From: JADLHS01 sp964561105
GTDB lineage: Bacteria > Verrucomicrobiota > Verrucomicrobiia > Limisphaerales > JADLHS01
Assembly: GCA_964561105.1 (NCBI GenBank)
Contig: CAZLOH010000022.1
Location: 14,173-78,172 of the forward strand
Length of the DNA stretch: 64,000 nucleotides
Direction of reading: 5' to 3'
Each line of letters begins with the position of its first letter. Positions within the stretch are counted from its first letter, which is position 1. This document shows, in pieces, positions 7,038 through 20,500 of this stretch. A program made the translations under genes and the position numbers. Below the pieces are notes generated by a model. It saw nothing but the letters and a program-made list of their open reading frames with translations, was not told the origin of the DNA and did no database searches.

Positions 7038-10000
7038 TTACGGATTGACCACCCGGAAGAGTTGCGTGCCCGGACCGATCGGAATCGTGGCCGGACTGGT
7101 GGTGCCGCCGGGAACGGGTTGCCAGTTTGTGGCGCTGCCGAGGCCGGGGGTGGATTCCAAGTGGCCGCCGGCGGGCGACCAGGAGATTACGATGTTCCCG
7201 CCCGAAGTTGTGGCGGTCAGGTTTGCTCGAGGTGCGGAGGGCACGAAGCTCGAGTTGTAATCCGCATAATTCACAACCTGGAGGAAGCGAAGCGGATCGG
7301 GCAACTGACCCGTAATGGGATCCAGCGCATCATTGTTGTGTGCGGTCGTGCAGAGGCCGACATAGACGGTGGCCGGCAATGCGGTCATCTCGCCCACCAA
7401 CGCCGGCGTATTCGTTGCCAGCAGCGTCCAACTGACGCCATCGGTGGACCGATAAGCTCGTATTTCTTGACCGACACGCGCCAGGCGCACCCAAGCATTG
7501 GGGTATGTCGGTGCGGGCCGGGCAACGAAATCCCAAGCAGCGGAAGCACCGGCGGTCGTGTTACGCGCGTTGCACTCGACGAAGCTGGCGCCAAAACCAC
7601 TGCTATCCGGGGCTTGGATGCCGTCGGACGCGAGGGGGTCGTTGACGATGTTCCAGTTACGGCTGTTGGACGCCAGCGACTCACGGACCATCAGGCCACC
7701 TTTGGCCCAGTTGGAGGTGTGCTTGGTGTCCACCTGACGCACGACCACATCGAAGTCGCCGGTCTTCATTTCGTAAGCGAAGTTGAAGCCGTCGTCGTTG
7801 TTCCAAACGTCGCTGCCTTCGCACGCGATGTTGTAGCCATTGGGAGCAAAGCCGAACATCTGGCCGGGCACGGCCGGATCGGTGCCTGGGGTTGCCCCGA
7901 TATCTTCACAGACAAGTTGCGACATGATGACCGACTGGGTCGTATTGGCGACTTTGGCCCCGCCACCCAGCCCGGACACATTGCCGTTAATGGTCACATT
8001 GAAGGGGAACGTGGGAGTGCCGGACACCTTCAGTTGGACGCTCCGGTAGTCGTTGCTGTTGACCGTCACGCTGTCAATGGTGAGACCTCCACCCAGGACG
8101 TAGGTGCTCGGCTGACTGAGCAGGCCGGGATCCATCGCTGAATCAAACGCCACGGTAACGAGGGTGTAGGCCTGACCGACGAACGGAACATAGCTGTTGT
8201 TCGTGTAATACAACGAATAGACGAAGTTGGGGGTATTCGTGATCACCGTGAGCGTCGCCGGAGCGCTGTTGCTCCAGATGGGGTTGAGGCTGTCATCCGC
8301 ATAGCCCAAGGCCCGCATCTTGCAGGTGAACACGGCCCCGTTATCGCTCGGAAGGAACGGACTGGATAGCGTTAGTTGAGAGCCAGTCGCACCGGGGATA
8401 TCCACACCGTTCTTCTGCCATTGGAAGGTCATATAATTCCAATTGCCGATGAACGGCCGAACGTCTCCCGTGATCCCGATCGGGGTCTGCGAATCGGTCG
8501 CGCCCGCCGCGTAGAAGGACACCGTACCCGAGGAGGAAGATCCAACCGGCGCCGGATTCGTGGGCTGTTGCGTGAAGGCGACCCAACTGCAACGCGGCGC
8601 GTACATCGCCAGGACATTGCCTTTGAACGCAGTGTCCGAGCCATCGGTCGGGTCGGGGTCGGAGAAGCGCTTGTAATTCACTTCAACATTGTCACCGCCC
8701 CCACCTTCGGTATGAACCACCTCGACATAATACTTTTGCCCGGCGGTCAGTGAAATACCAGCCGCGTTGGGAATGGTGGTGCCACCATCCGGCGACCAGC
8801 CGTCGGAACGCTTCTGCGTGAGGCTGCTGCCGCCACCGCTGCTCAGCCAGTGCCAAGGATCGCTCCAAGCAGTTTCCTGCGCGATGAGACGCTTGGTCGC
8901 TGGCGTGTCGTCCGTGCCGAGATACAGGTCCGAATTGTCGTCGGAATTGACGAAGAACACATATTTATCCGAGGTGGGCGGAATGAAGAAGCCGCTGATG
9001 CGACGGCCGTAGCTATCGCCGGTTTCGTTGTTCACACTGGCCTCAAACGCGGGCGAGGTGGTTATGTAAGTCGGCGAGCCGGCGGTTCCCGCCTGAATCT
9101 TGTCCTTGTCGCTGCCGGCCCAGAACTCAACCTTGGCCCAGCCCTTTTCGAGTACGGCGGTAATCACCGTGAGGGTGGCGGTGGGGCTACTGGTGATGGA
9201 AAGTCCACCTTCCTGCGTGGCGGCAACAACGTAAAAGGTGTCGCCATTATTGGCCGGAGTCGTGAGTCCGGTGTTCAAGGTTGGACCGGTTGCGCCGGCG
9301 ACGGGAGCGCCGTTACGATACCACTGATAGGTTGGAACCATTTCGCTGTCCGTACTGGCTGATGAATAGAATGTGGTGCTGTCGCCTTGGTAGGCGCTGG
9401 AATCGGTCGGCTGTGTGGCCCACGTCAAGGTCGTGGTCGGCGGGGTCAGGAGCACCAAGCCGTTGGTCATGAGACTGGGGACGCCATTCGTGAAGACGAG
9501 CGGCCAGTTCGGATCATTATAGACCTGATTGTAGGTCTGGTAGGTGACGCCGAAATTGTCTCCGCCGCCGCCGTTGTGATGCACCATTTCGATATAGTAT
9601 GGGGTGCCGGCAGTCAGAGCGTAGCCGTTGGCGCCAGGCACGGTTATGCCGTTATCCGGCGTGAAGGTATCTGAGCGCGTCAGAGTGCCATCGCCGCTGC
9701 TGGTCAGCCAACTGCGAGTACCCGCCCAGGAGGTTTCCTGTGCGATCAACTGCTTGTGAGCAGGATTATTGTCCGTGCTCAGGAAGAGATCGGTGTCATC
9801 ATCGCAAGCGAGGAAAAAGATGTAATTGTCGGTGGCTGGCGGAATGAACCAGCCGCTGTGGCGGGTCACATAATTATCACCCAAACCACCGTTGCTATCG
9901 AGAGCGGCCAACCGGGAAATCGAGGTGGCCGGGGGCACGTTGCCGGCTTCAACCAAGGCGCGATTGACGCCGGAGCTATGGAAGAATTCCTGCTTCAAGC

Positions 10001-11027
10001 CGTTGGTGTAGTAGAGCGCACCCGGCAGGACGGTGACGATGCCTGTGGCGCTGTTCATGCCGGTAATGGTCGTGTTATACGGCGGCAAAATAGTGGCCTT
10101 GCAGTAATACTCGGCCCCATTTTCGGCCGCATCAAAGGGATTGACCAAGTGCGTATAAGAAAGGCCCGTTGCGTTGGGAATGGCCGTGCCATTCTTGTAC
10201 CATTGATAGGAGGTGTAGCTGCCGCCAACGACCGGAGGATTCGCATTGTTGGTGGTGGCGAAACTGAATGACGCCTCAGAGCCGGCGTAAACGGAGGTGT
10301 TTGTAACCTGCACCGAAGCCCCAATCACGGTGGGGGCGGTGACGGCGGGGAACGTCACATTGAGGCCTTCAAAGGCTGCAGTGGCAATTTGTCCGGCGCC
10401 GTTATTATGGGACGTAACAGCCAGCCCAACCGTGACGAGATCCGGCCAAGCCTGGCCAAAGCCATTGTCCGTACTGGATGTGTCAATCGTCGAGAGGGTG
10501 GTGAAGGTGACGTTGTCGAAGCTGTAGGCGATTGTGAAGCTGTTGTTGGTGCGGGCCAAACGGAGCCACACATTGGGATAGGCGGGTGTGGCGGTCGGAC
10601 CGGCATTGCCCGCGCCCCCTCCCCGGGCGGGGCGATACTGCGGACCAATCTGATTTTGACCGAGGGCGCGAGTGGTCATGGTGGCGATGAAACCATCATC
10701 GGCCTGCGGGCCCGCGGTTGGGTCCGACCAACGCACCATCAACTCGGCCTTGGTCCAGTTGTCCGGGCCCTGCAGGTCGGTACACTTCACAGTGGCAACC
10801 CATTCAGAGCCACTGGCCCATGCGTAGTAGTAGTAGCACTGGTCGGAGTTACCCCAGATATCACCACCGCCGCCGGTAATGGTGAGGGAACCTCCACCGT
10901 TATCAACGATGGAACCCGGCTCGGCCGGACCTCCCAGATCGGTGCCGGTAAAGAATTGTGCGTGGGCGGCACTGGCCACAAGCAGCAAGGCGCATATTGC
11001 GCCAGTGGAACGTAGTTTGAATTTCAT
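7038..11027 (-). CDS. Large secreted multidomain protein (beta-sandwich, PA14-like, Ig-like)
   Basis: A 1329-residue protein with a signal peptide (MKFKLRSTGAICALLLVASAAHAQ). In order I see: a jelly-roll module (about 25-235, with GGGGDIWGNSDQ and NWTKAELMVRWSD); an Ig-like domain (about 240-335, SYQWYKNGTAIPNATG); a PA14-like module (about 345-520, with HSGWFIPPATDNYIFFLACDDD and GGGGDNFGVTY); Ig-like segments; a second PA14-like module (about 625-800); further Ig/SbsA-like repeats; a second jelly-roll (SDVWNNDDGFNFAY, WAKGGLMVRES); and a short C-terminal domain ending LFRVVNP. PA14 modules usually bind carbohydrate. The protein is likely extracellular or surface-bound. It is transcribed divergently from a larger protein with related modules. 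No catalytic domain is recognised. Confidence 0.9.
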   Translation of the reverse strand: MKFKLRSTGAICALLLVASAAHAQFFTGTDLGGPAEPGSIVDNGGGSLTITGGGGDIWGNSDQCYYYYAWASGSEWVATVKCTDLQGPDNWTKAELMVRWSDPTAGPQADDGFIATMTTRALGQNQIGPQYRPARGGGAGNAGPTATPAYPNVWLRLARTNNSFTIAYSFDNVTFTTLSTIDTSSTDNGFGQAWPDLVTVGLAVTSHNNGAGQIATAAFEGLNVTFPAVTAPTVIGASVQVTNTSVYAGSEASFSFATTNNANPPVVGGSYTSYQWYKNGTAIPNATGLSYTHLVNPFDAAENGAEYYCKATILPPYNTTITGMNSATGIVTVLPGALYYTNGLKQEFFHSSGVNRALVEAGNVPPATSISRLAALDSNGGLGDNYVTRHSGWFIPPATDNYIFFLACDDDTDLFLSTDNNPAHKQLIAQETSWAGTRSWLTSSGDGTLTRSDTFTPDNGITVPGANGYALTAGTPYYIEMVHHNGGGGDNFGVTYQTYNQVYNDPNWPLVFTNGVPSLMTNGLVLLTPPTTTLTWATQPTDSSAYQGDSTTFYSSASTDSEMVPTYQWYRNGAPVAGATGPTLNTGLTTPANNGDTFYVVAATQEGGLSITSSPTATLTVITAVLEKGWAKVEFWAGSDKDKIQAGTAGSPTYITTSPAFEASVNNETGDSYGRRISGFFIPPTSDKYVFFVNSDDNSDLYLGTDDTPATKRLIAQETAWSDPWHWLSSGGGSSLTQKRSDGWSPDGGTTIPNAAGISLTAGQKYYVEVVHTEGGGGDNVEVNYKRFSDPDPTDGSDTAFKGNVLAMYAPRCSWVAFTQQPTNPAPVGSSSSGTVSFYAAGATDSQTPIGITGDVRPFIGNWNYMTFQWQKNGVDIPGATGSQLTLSSPFLPSDNGAVFTCKMRALGYADDSLNPIWSNSAPATLTVITNTPNFVYSLYYTNNSYVPFVGQAYTLVTVAFDSAMDPGLLSQPSTYVLGGGLTIDSVTVNSNDYRSVQLKVSGTPTFPFNVTINGNVSGLGGGAKVANTTQSVIMSQLVCEDIGATPGTDPAVPGQMFGFAPNGYNIACEGSDVWNNDDGFNFAYEMKTGDFDVVVRQVDTKHTSNWAKGGLMVRESLASNSRNWNIVNDPLASDGIQAPDSSGFGASFVECNARNTTAGASAAWDFVARPAPTYPNAWVRLARVGQEIRAYRSTDGVSWTLLATNTPALVGEMTALPATVYVGLCTTAHNNDALDPITGQLPDPLRFLQVVNYADYNSSFVPSAPRANLTATTSGGNIVISWSPAGGHLESTPGLGSATNWQPVPGGTTSPATIPIGPGTQLFRVVNP

Positions 11028-11529
11028 GACTGTTTTTTTTGGGGTGGGTTACTGGTACTTTTTCAGGCTGGCCGCCCGATTGGGTGGCTCAACCCGAAAC
11101 AAGACACCCGGTAAAAAAGCGTTGTCTGAGAACAACACCCTCTCTGACCGGGCACAACGCAAGCAATTCTCCGCCGGACGCAAACAAGTAGCGCACGGCT
11201 TACCGCAATTTCGCATTTGGAGAATGGCTTGATGAGAGACTTGATAACCGAATCGCCTTTCATTGTCAATGGAGTTGTCCTTGGGGGCGGGATTTTTTTT
11301 GGGGACACGATGGGGACACGATGCGCGATGGATGATTCTCACCGGATTGAGATTGCGAATTAGTGGAAGCGTGGCATAAATAAAATCATCACTAGAAACA
11401 CTGCGTTGTATTACCGGCGGATCAGCGCAGAGCCAAAAAGCAATCAGCCCCCGGAAATGAAGCATGTTGTTATTCACATTCCGGAGAACTGTTAAAGGAG
11501 AAGCCTCCCGATCCATTTTACCCTTTGCC
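11028..11529. promoter_or_regulatory. Divergent intergenic region between the two giant secreted-protein genes
   Basis: About 500 bases separate the two divergent start codons. The region is more AT-rich than its surroundings, with A/T runs near 11025-11040 and 11290-11300, and TTGAGA near 11347 followed some 28 bases later by CATAAATAAAAT. It must hold both promoters, but I cannot fix -35/-10 boxes or operators with confidence. I see no gene or RNA structure. Confidence 0.4.
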
Positions 11530-14500
11530 ATGAATTCAAAAGTAAACCACCCGACGCCAATCGAAATCCACCCGACACGAACCAAGGCAGGAACAACGGT
11601 GGCTCCCAGACCCGGGCAATGGCTGAAACGCGGACTGATCACAGTGGCACTCGCAGGGTTGAGCGCGATGACGCCCGCCCGGGCGCAACTGGCACCCGGC
11701 TGGAGCGACGCCGATATTGGCGGCCCCGCGCAGGCGGGATCTGCCGCGTATTCCGCCGGCAACTGGACGGTGACCGGAGGCGGCGCCGATATCTGGAATG
11801 CGGCGGACCAATTCCATTACGCCTACACAAACTCGACGGCCAATGAGGTGGTGATTGCCCGTGTGGGCACGGTGGAGGAAACCGATTCCTGGGCCAAAGC
11901 CGGAGTCATGTTCCGGGAGAGCACGGCCGCCGGCTCGAGGTTTGCCAATGTGGTGATAACGCCCGGAAACGGAGTTAATTTTCAATGGCGGGCCAACACC
12001 GACGGGGGTTGCGGTTATTCGCAAGTGAATGGAATCGTGGCCCCGATCTGGGTAAAGCTCGTGCGCAACGGCACGGACTTTAGCGGGTATTACGGTTCCG
12101 ACGGCACGGCCTGGAGTCCGATCGGACCCAGCCAGACGATTCCAATGGTGAGCGCCGGACTGGCCGGATTGGCGGTAACCGCCCACAATGACGCCGCCCT
12201 CAGCACGGCCACCTTCAGCAGCGTGACCGTTTCCAACGTGCCGGCGGTGGCGGGACCGATCTTTGGCGTCTATCGCGAGATGTGGACCGGATTAGATCCC
12301 GGGCCGGGCAACACCTTGGATGTCCTTACCAACACGGCGTACAATCCGAACTGGCCGGACAACCCCAACGCAGCTTACACGAAGATTTACACCGATTTTG
12401 AAACGGGCGTGAATATCGGCCTGGATAACTACGGCCAGCGAGTCCGGGCCTTCGTCGTGCCGCCCGTGAGCGGCAACTACATCTTTTGGATTTCCAGCGA
12501 TGACAGCTCGATCCTGTTCGTCAGCAGCGATGAATCCGCCGGCAACAAAAGCCAGAACGCCTGGGTCAGCGCCTGGACGAACTCGCGCGAATGGTCCAAA
12601 GAACCCAACCAGCAGGGCGCGCCCGTGTTTCTCGAGGCCGGACGCCGTTATTATCTCGAGGCACTCATGCAGCAAGGCGGCGGGGGCGACAATCTGGCGG
12701 TGCGCTGGCAACTGCCCGACGGCAGTTTCGAGGAGCCACTGACCGCCACCAGCGCCGCCGGCACCCGGCTCATCCCGTTCGATGGCGTGGATTTGCTCCC
12801 CGGCATTTACGCGCAAACGACCAGCGGCAGCGCCGTGGAGGGGACGGACTTGACCTTGTCGCTCTTGGTCACGAACCACTCGACCGTGTCGTACCAATGG
12901 CGATTGAACGGTGCGAATCTCGCCGGCGCGGCCGCTCTCAAACCGTTTTTCACCGTGAGCAATCTCAGTGTGTCGCTCAACAACGGCCAGATTTACAGTT
13001 GCGTCGTTTCCGATTCCGCCGGTTCCGTGACCAGCGCGCCGGTGACGTTGACGGTGACGCATGACGCCACACCTCCCACCGTGGTGCGCGTCTCGAATCT
13101 GGGGTCAACCAATGTGCAGTTGGTCTTTTCCGAGCCGGTCGAACTGAGCAGCGCCACCACGAAAGGGAATTATGTCTTCACCAACGGCCTGCCCGTGAAC
13201 GCCGCCGCCCTGTCTCCCGACAACACCACCGTGAGCCTGACCACGGCGGCGCTGGTCTATGGCAGCAACTATACGATCGTGATCAACAACGTGCGCGACC
13301 GCGCCAGCACACCCAACACCATCGCTGCGAACACCAAGGTCAGTTTTACCGCCACCTACTTTACGTCGCAAGACATCGGCAATCCGGGGATCGCTTCCGC
13401 AGCCACGCCCGTGGGTCTCAACGGCATGGATGTGGTTGCGGCCGGCTCCGGCATCGGTGGGACCTCCGATCAAGGCAATTTGCAATATCAACTGCGCAGT
13501 GGTGACTTCGACATCAGCGCCCGCGTGGCCGGGCTTTCGCCGGTGGACGTATGGGCCAAAGCGGGATTGATGGCGCGCGAAACCCTCGATCCGACCAGCC
13601 GCTTTGTCGCGAGTCTAACGACCCCGGCCATGAATGGCTCGCTCTTCGAGTCCCGCACCGTGCCGGGGAGCGCAAGCACTGCGAGCGGGAATTTCCCCGC
13701 CAATTATCCCAACACCTATTTGCGCCTCCAGCGCGTCGGCAATGTTTTCAACGGTTATGCGAGCTACGACGGCCAGACCTGGAGCCTGCTCGGCAGCGTC
13801 AATCTCGCCCTGCCCAGCCAGCTCTATGTGGGCTTCGTCGTCAGCAGCCACAATCCCACCCAAACCACGACGGCTCAATTCCGCGATCAAATGAACGTCG
13901 CCGGCGGCATCATCGCCACTGAGGCGAGTCCGCACGAACCACTCGGCCCCTCGGCCCGGACCACGCCCATTGTCATTTCCGAGATCATGTACAAGCCGGC
14001 GGCGCGCGCCGATTTGAAGAATCTGGAGTTCATCGAACTTTACAATTCGAACCCGTGGTTCCAGGACATCAGCGGCTATCGGCTGGTGGGCGGCAATTTG
14101 AGTTACACGTTTCCGGCGAACACCAAGCTGGCCGGCGGCTCGTTCCTGGTGGTGGCGGCCGCGCCTGCCGACGTGCAATCCGTGTATGGGCTTTCCGGGG
14201 TCTTCGGGCCGTACACCGGCAGCTTGAAATCGTCCGACACCCTGCAACTGCTCGATGAACAATCCGCCGTGTTGCTGACAATTCCGTATGCGGATGAGTC
14301 CCCGTGGCCGGCGGCTGCGGATGGCGCGGGACATTCACTGATCCTCGCCAACCCGACATACGGCGAAGGCAATCCGCGCGCCTGGGGCATCAGCGACGTG
14401 GTCGGCGGCTCGCCCGGTCAGCTCGATGCCTATCACCCCAGCCCGCTCCGCAACGTGGTCATCAACGAATTTCTCGCGCACACCGACCCGCCCGATTACG

Positions 14501-17500
14501 ACTACGTGGAGCTTTACAATCACGCGAACCAGGCCGTGGACATTTCCGGTTGCATCCTCACGGACGACGCGGCGACGAACAAATTTGTCGTCCCGCCCGG
14601 GACAACGATTCCCGCGCGTGGCTTCAAGATGTATAACGAAACCGCGTTGGGTTTCCGCCTCGATGCCGCCGGAGAAACCATCTACTTCAAGAACCCCGAC
14701 CAAAGCCGGTATCTCGACACCGTGCGCTACGGAGATCAGGAAAACGGCGTGGCGTCCGGGCGCTGGCCGGACGGAGCGCGCGATTTCTACCGGCTGAACT
14801 CCAAAACGCCCGCCGCCGCCAATGCCGCGCCGCGCCCCAGCGACATCGTGATCAATGAATTGATGTACGAGCCGATCAGTGGCGACGACGATCTTCAGTA
14901 CGTCGAGCTTTACAACCGCAGCGCGAGCGCCGTGTCGCTCGCGGGCTGGCAGTTGTCCGACGGCATCAGCTTCACCTTCCCCGCCGGCATCGTAATGCAG
15001 CCGGGCAACTATCTGGTGGTCGCGCGCAACGCCGCCAAACTGCGGCCCAATTATTCGAACCTGACCGTGGCGAATTGCCTCGGCGATTTTAGCGGCAAAC
15101 TTTCGCACAGCGGCGAACGCATCGCGCTGACCATGCCGGACATCATCACCTCCACCAACGGTCTCGGCCAGGTGACGACCAACCAGATTCACATCGTGGT
15201 GAATGAAGTGACTTACGACAAGGGCGGGCGCTGGGGGCAATGGGCCGCCGGGGGCGGAAGCAGCCTGGAGTTGACCGATCCGAATTCCAACAATCGCCTC
15301 GCCGCCAACTGGGCGGACAGCGACGAGACCCAGAAATCCGCCTGGACCAACATCGAAACCACCGGCGTGCTCGACAACGGCGCCAATTACGAATCCTCCA
15401 TTCTGCACGCGCAGATTGGCCAACTGGACGTCGGCGAATGTCTCGTGGACAACATCGAGGTGCGCTCCGGCACCGTGGGAGCGAATCTGGTCACCACTCC
15501 TGACTTCGAGTCGGGCCTGGGCACCTGGTTGTTGCAGGGTGATCACTCGCGTTCCAGCATTGAGGCTGGCGGTTACCCTGGCGGGTCGGGCCAGGCGCTG
15601 CACATTCGGTGCAGCGGTCATGTGTGGACCGGGGCAAACTCCTGTCAGGTGGCGCTCAACGCCAATTCCCTGGCGTCCGGTCAGACCGCAACCCTCCGCT
15701 TCAAGGCGCGCTGGCTGCGCGGCTGGCCGGAGGCGCTCCTGCGCGTGAACGGCAACTGGCTCGAAGCCACGGGCCGGCTGCCTGTGCCCACAAACCTCGG
15801 CACGCCGGGATCGGTCAACAGTCGCGCCCTGGCCAACGCCGGTCCCGCGATTTACGAGGTCACCCACACGCCGTCCCTGCCGGCGGCCGGTCAGGCCACC
15901 GTGGTCACCGCACGGCGACACGACGCCACCACCGTGCAAAGTTTCACGCTCAACTACCGGATTGACCCCGCCACGAGTTACACCACCGTCCCGATGAAGG
16001 ATGACGGCACCGGCGGCGACGCCATCGCCGGCGACGGTTTGTTCAGCGCCACCATTCCGGGTCAAAGCGCTGACACCGTGGTGGCATTTTATCTTGCGGC
16101 CACGGACAACAGCTCGGGCACCAGCCGCTTCCCGGCGTTGGTGGATGATCGCGCCCCGGTGCGGGAGTGCGTGGTGATGTTTGGCGATGGCAATCCCGCC
16201 GGCAGTTTTGGCGTGTATCACCTGTGGATCACACAAACCAATGTGACCCGGTGGAGTCAACTGCCCAACCTCAGCAATGAGGTCCACGACGGCACGTTCG
16301 TCACCGGCAGCCGGGTGATTTACAACATGCAGGCGCGGTTCGCCGGCAGCCCGTACCATCAAGGCTTCAACACGCCCGACGGCAGCCTGTGCCATTACAA
16401 ATGGATCTTCCCCGATGACGATGAGCTGCTGGGCGCGACTTCGTACAACAAAATTCATCAACCCGGCAACGGCGCGGGCGATGATGCCAGCATCCAGCGC
16501 GAGCAACTGGCCAACACCTTCCTGCGCGCTTTGGGCGTGCCCTGGCTCAACCGGCGCTACGTGGTCGTGTATGTGAATGGCAACCGCCGCGGCGGACTGA
16601 TGGAAGACACGCAGACACCGGGCGGCGACATGGTCAAGGAACATTTTCCGAATGACGACGGTGGCTGGCTCTACAAGATGCAGCCGTGGTTTGAATTCGG
16701 CCCGAACCCGAGCGGTAGTTACATTCCCTTCGACAACGCCTCCTGGTGTACGCTGAACTCCTACACAACCACCGGCGGGGCCAAGAAGACGGCGCGTTAC
16801 CGCTACAATTATCTGGTGCGGCGCACGCCGGGTTCGGCGAGCGATTACAGCCGGGTCTTTTCGCTCGTGGACGCCGCCAGTTCGGCCGGCACACCCAACT
16901 ATGTCGCCAACATGGAAAATCAGGCCGACATGGAGAATTGGATGCGCGTGTTTGCCGCCAATCACGCGGCGGGCAACTGGGACTCCTTCGGCGCCAACAA
17001 CGCGCAAAACCTGTACGGCTACGTCGGCACCCAGGGCACGAAGTACTCGCTGATGATGTTTGATTTCAACATCGTCATCGGAAACAGCGGCTCGTGGGGC
17101 CCCGGCCAGAATCTTTTCTCCGTCAACGGCGCGGATCCAAACATGAGCGCCATTTACAACGAACCAACCTTCCGGCGCATGTATTGGCGGGCGTTGCAGG
17201 AATTGGTGAACGGTCCGCTCGACGTCGCCAACAGTGGTCCGTTGCTTGATGCCAAGTTCAACGCCTTCACCGCCAACGGCGTGGCCGCCGAAAACCCGAA
17301 TGCGGCCATCAAATCCTGGCTCACCCAGGCGCATGACAGCATCGCCGCGCAACTCGCGGGGGAGAACGCGAGCAGCTTCACCGTCAACTCGACGGTCACC
17401 ATCAATCAGGGTGTGGGAACCGTGACCGGCACGGCGCCGGTGAACATCAAAACCATCCGGATCAACGGCGTGGAATATCCGGTCACCTGGACGAGCGTCA

Positions 17501-20500
17501 CGGGTTGGCGCGTCGCGGTGCCGTTGCAGCCCGGCAACAACCCGCTCAGCGTGGTGGGCGTGGACATTCACGGCCAGCCGGTGCCGGGTTCCAGCGGGAA
17601 TGTGAACGCGACTTACAACGGCAGCAACCCTTCCCCCGTTGGACAGGTTGTCATCAATGAGATCATGTTCAACCCGGTCGTGCCCGGAGCCGAGTTTGTC
17701 GAGCTGTACAACAACTCCAGCGCCTACACGTTCGATCTGTCCGGCTGGCAGTTCAACGGTTTGTCCTACACCTTTCCGCCGGGTTCCTCGATTGCGCCGC
17801 ACGGTTATCTCACGCTGGCCGCCAATCCCGGAGCGTTTGCCGTGGCGTATGGCGCGACCGTGCCGGTCTTTGACACCTTCAACGGCTCGCTCCAGAACAA
17901 CGGCGAGACGCTGACACTGATTCAACCCGGCGTCAGCGGCGGCGCCGATGTGGTCGTCGCCAAGGTGCGCTACGAGGGCACCGCACCGTGGTCGCCCACC
18001 GCGCCCGGCTCGTCCCTTCAGTTGAAGGATCCCCAGGAGGACAACTGGCGCGCCGGCAACTGGACCGCCGTCGCCGCCGGCAACAATGGCTATGCCTCGC
18101 CGCAATGGATCTTCGTCTCCACCAACATTCCCGCCACCTCCAGCGCCCTTTACCTGTATCTAGGCTCGGCGGGGGACATCTACCTGGACGATTTGAGCCT
18201 CGTGGCCAGCGGCGGCGGGCCCAACTTGCTCGCCAATGCCGGTTTTGAATCGGCCTTGAGCGGCTCCTGGAATTTGACCGCCAACTTCAGTGGCTCCTTT
18301 GTCAGCGCCACGGAGAAACATTCGGGCGCCACGAGCTTGCACCTGATCGCCACCGCCGCCGGCAGCGGGGGCGGCAATTCGGTTTATCAAAACATCACTC
18401 CGGCGCTGACCCTGGGAAACAATTACACCTTGAGCTTCTGGTATCTGCAAACCACCAACGGCGGCCCCCTCACGGTGCGGTTGTCCAACTCGGCCAACCC
18501 CGCCACCGTCAACCCGGCCCCGCCGCTGCTGTTGACCGGGACGCCGGCCACTCCCAGCCAGGCCAACAGCGTGCTCGCCTCGCTCACGCCGTTCCCGTCG
18601 CTGTGGATCAATGAAGTGCAGGCGGACAATTTGACGGGCCTCACGAACAGCGCCGGCCAGCCCGCGCCCTGGATCGAGATTTACAACCCCGGCTCCAGCG
18701 CCGTCTCGCTGAACGGCCTCTATCTCGCCAACAATTATTCCGCGCTCACACAATGGGCCTTTCCGGCGGGAGCGGTGATTAATCCCGGTGAGTTCAAGGT
18801 GATCTTTGCCGATGGTCAGACCGGCCTCTCGACGTTGGCGGAACTGCACACGAGCTTTGTCCTCGCCAGCGGCTCCGGCGGAGTGGCCTTGACCCGGTCG
18901 GCCAACTCGGAGTTGCAGGTGCTCGACTTTGTGAACTACTCCAATGTGGGCTTCGATCATTCCTACGGCTCGTTCCCGGATGGGCAAAGTTTCGACCGGC
19001 AGGAATTCGCCTATAACACCCCCGGCGATCCCAATGACGGGACCCCCGTGGCTTCGAGCATCCAATACTCCGTCGCCGGCGCCACCTATGCCCAGAGTTT
19101 TGATGCGTTGCCGAATCCCGGCGCCAGCTCAGTCAACGCGGACAATCCCGTGACGATCAACAGCGTCACCTACTCGTTGGCGAACCCATACGACTTCGCC
19201 TTTCCGGTCATCGCGACCGGAAACGTGGGCGGGTTGGGCCTGGCGTCGCTGGCCGGCTGGTATGGTTTGGGTGTGGCCGACGCGCGCTTTGGTGCGACCG
19301 CCGGCGATCAAACCACCGGCGGCCAGAACAGCTTCGGCCAACCCGGCAGCGCCAATCGCGCGTTGGGCTTGCTCGCCACCAGTTCAACGGGCACGACCGC
19401 GTTTGGCGCGAAGTTCATCAACCAGACGGCGCAGACGCTCAAGTATGTTACGCTCCAGGCAACCGGCGAACTCTGGCGACAATCAGACAAGGCCAAAACA
19501 CTTAAATGCTATTACCTGATTGATCCCACTGCTGCGGCGGCCTTCTCCACCAATTTCACCGCCCTGATCCCCGCGTTGAATGTCAGCTTCCCGACCGTTC
19601 CGTCGGCTACGGGCGGCGTGGCCGTGGATGGCACGACGCCGGCCAACCAAACCAGCCTCAGCGTGAGCAACCTGGCCATCGGCGATTGGCCTCCCGGCGC
19701 GGCGCTCTGGATTGTTTGGGAGATGACGGACCCGGCCGGGAAGGCGCAGGGGTTGGCCATTGATGACTTGACGTTCTCGGCCAGTGCCACCATCGGCGCT
19801 CCCGCAAACACCCCGCCGGTGCTCACCGTGCCCGGCGCTCAGGTGCTCAACGAATTGACTCCGTTGAACGTCACCAGCACCGCCACGGATGCTGACGTGC
19901 CAGCGAACACGCTCACTTTCAGCCTGCTCAATCCGCCCAGCGGCATGACAATCAATGCTACCAGCGGTGCCATCACTTGGACACCGACCGAAGCCCAGGG
20001 TCCGACCATCAATCTCATCACGGTCAAGGTGCAGGACAATGGGGTACCACCGCTCAGTGACACCAACTCCTTCACGGTCACCGTCAACGAGGTGAACAGC
20101 GCGCCCACGTTGCCGACACAGCTCGACCGCACGATCAATGAATTCGCGACGCTGACCGTGACAAACACCGCAACGGACACCGATCTGCCAGCCAACACCC
20201 TGACTTACTCCCTGCTGACCGCGCCCAGCGGAGCGAGCATCTCAACCAGCGGCGTCATCACCTGGACGCCGACCGAAGCCCAAGGTCCGACCATCAATCT
20301 CATCACGGTCAAGGTGCAAGACAACGGAGTGCCGCCGCTCAGCGACACCAACTCCTTCACCGTCACCGTCAACGAGGTGAACAGCGCGCCCACGTTGCCG
20401 ACACAGCTTGACCGCACGATCAATGAATTCGCGACGCTGACCGTGACAAACACCGCAACGGACACCGATCTGCCAGCCAACACCCTGACTTACTCCCTGC

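Noticed and set aside
14335..18105. A 1256-residue open frame on the minus strand opposite the giant gene
   Set aside because: It is antisense to a well-supported secreted protein, has no recognisable domain and an Arg/Gly/His/Val-biased composition typical of shadow frames in high-GC genes.
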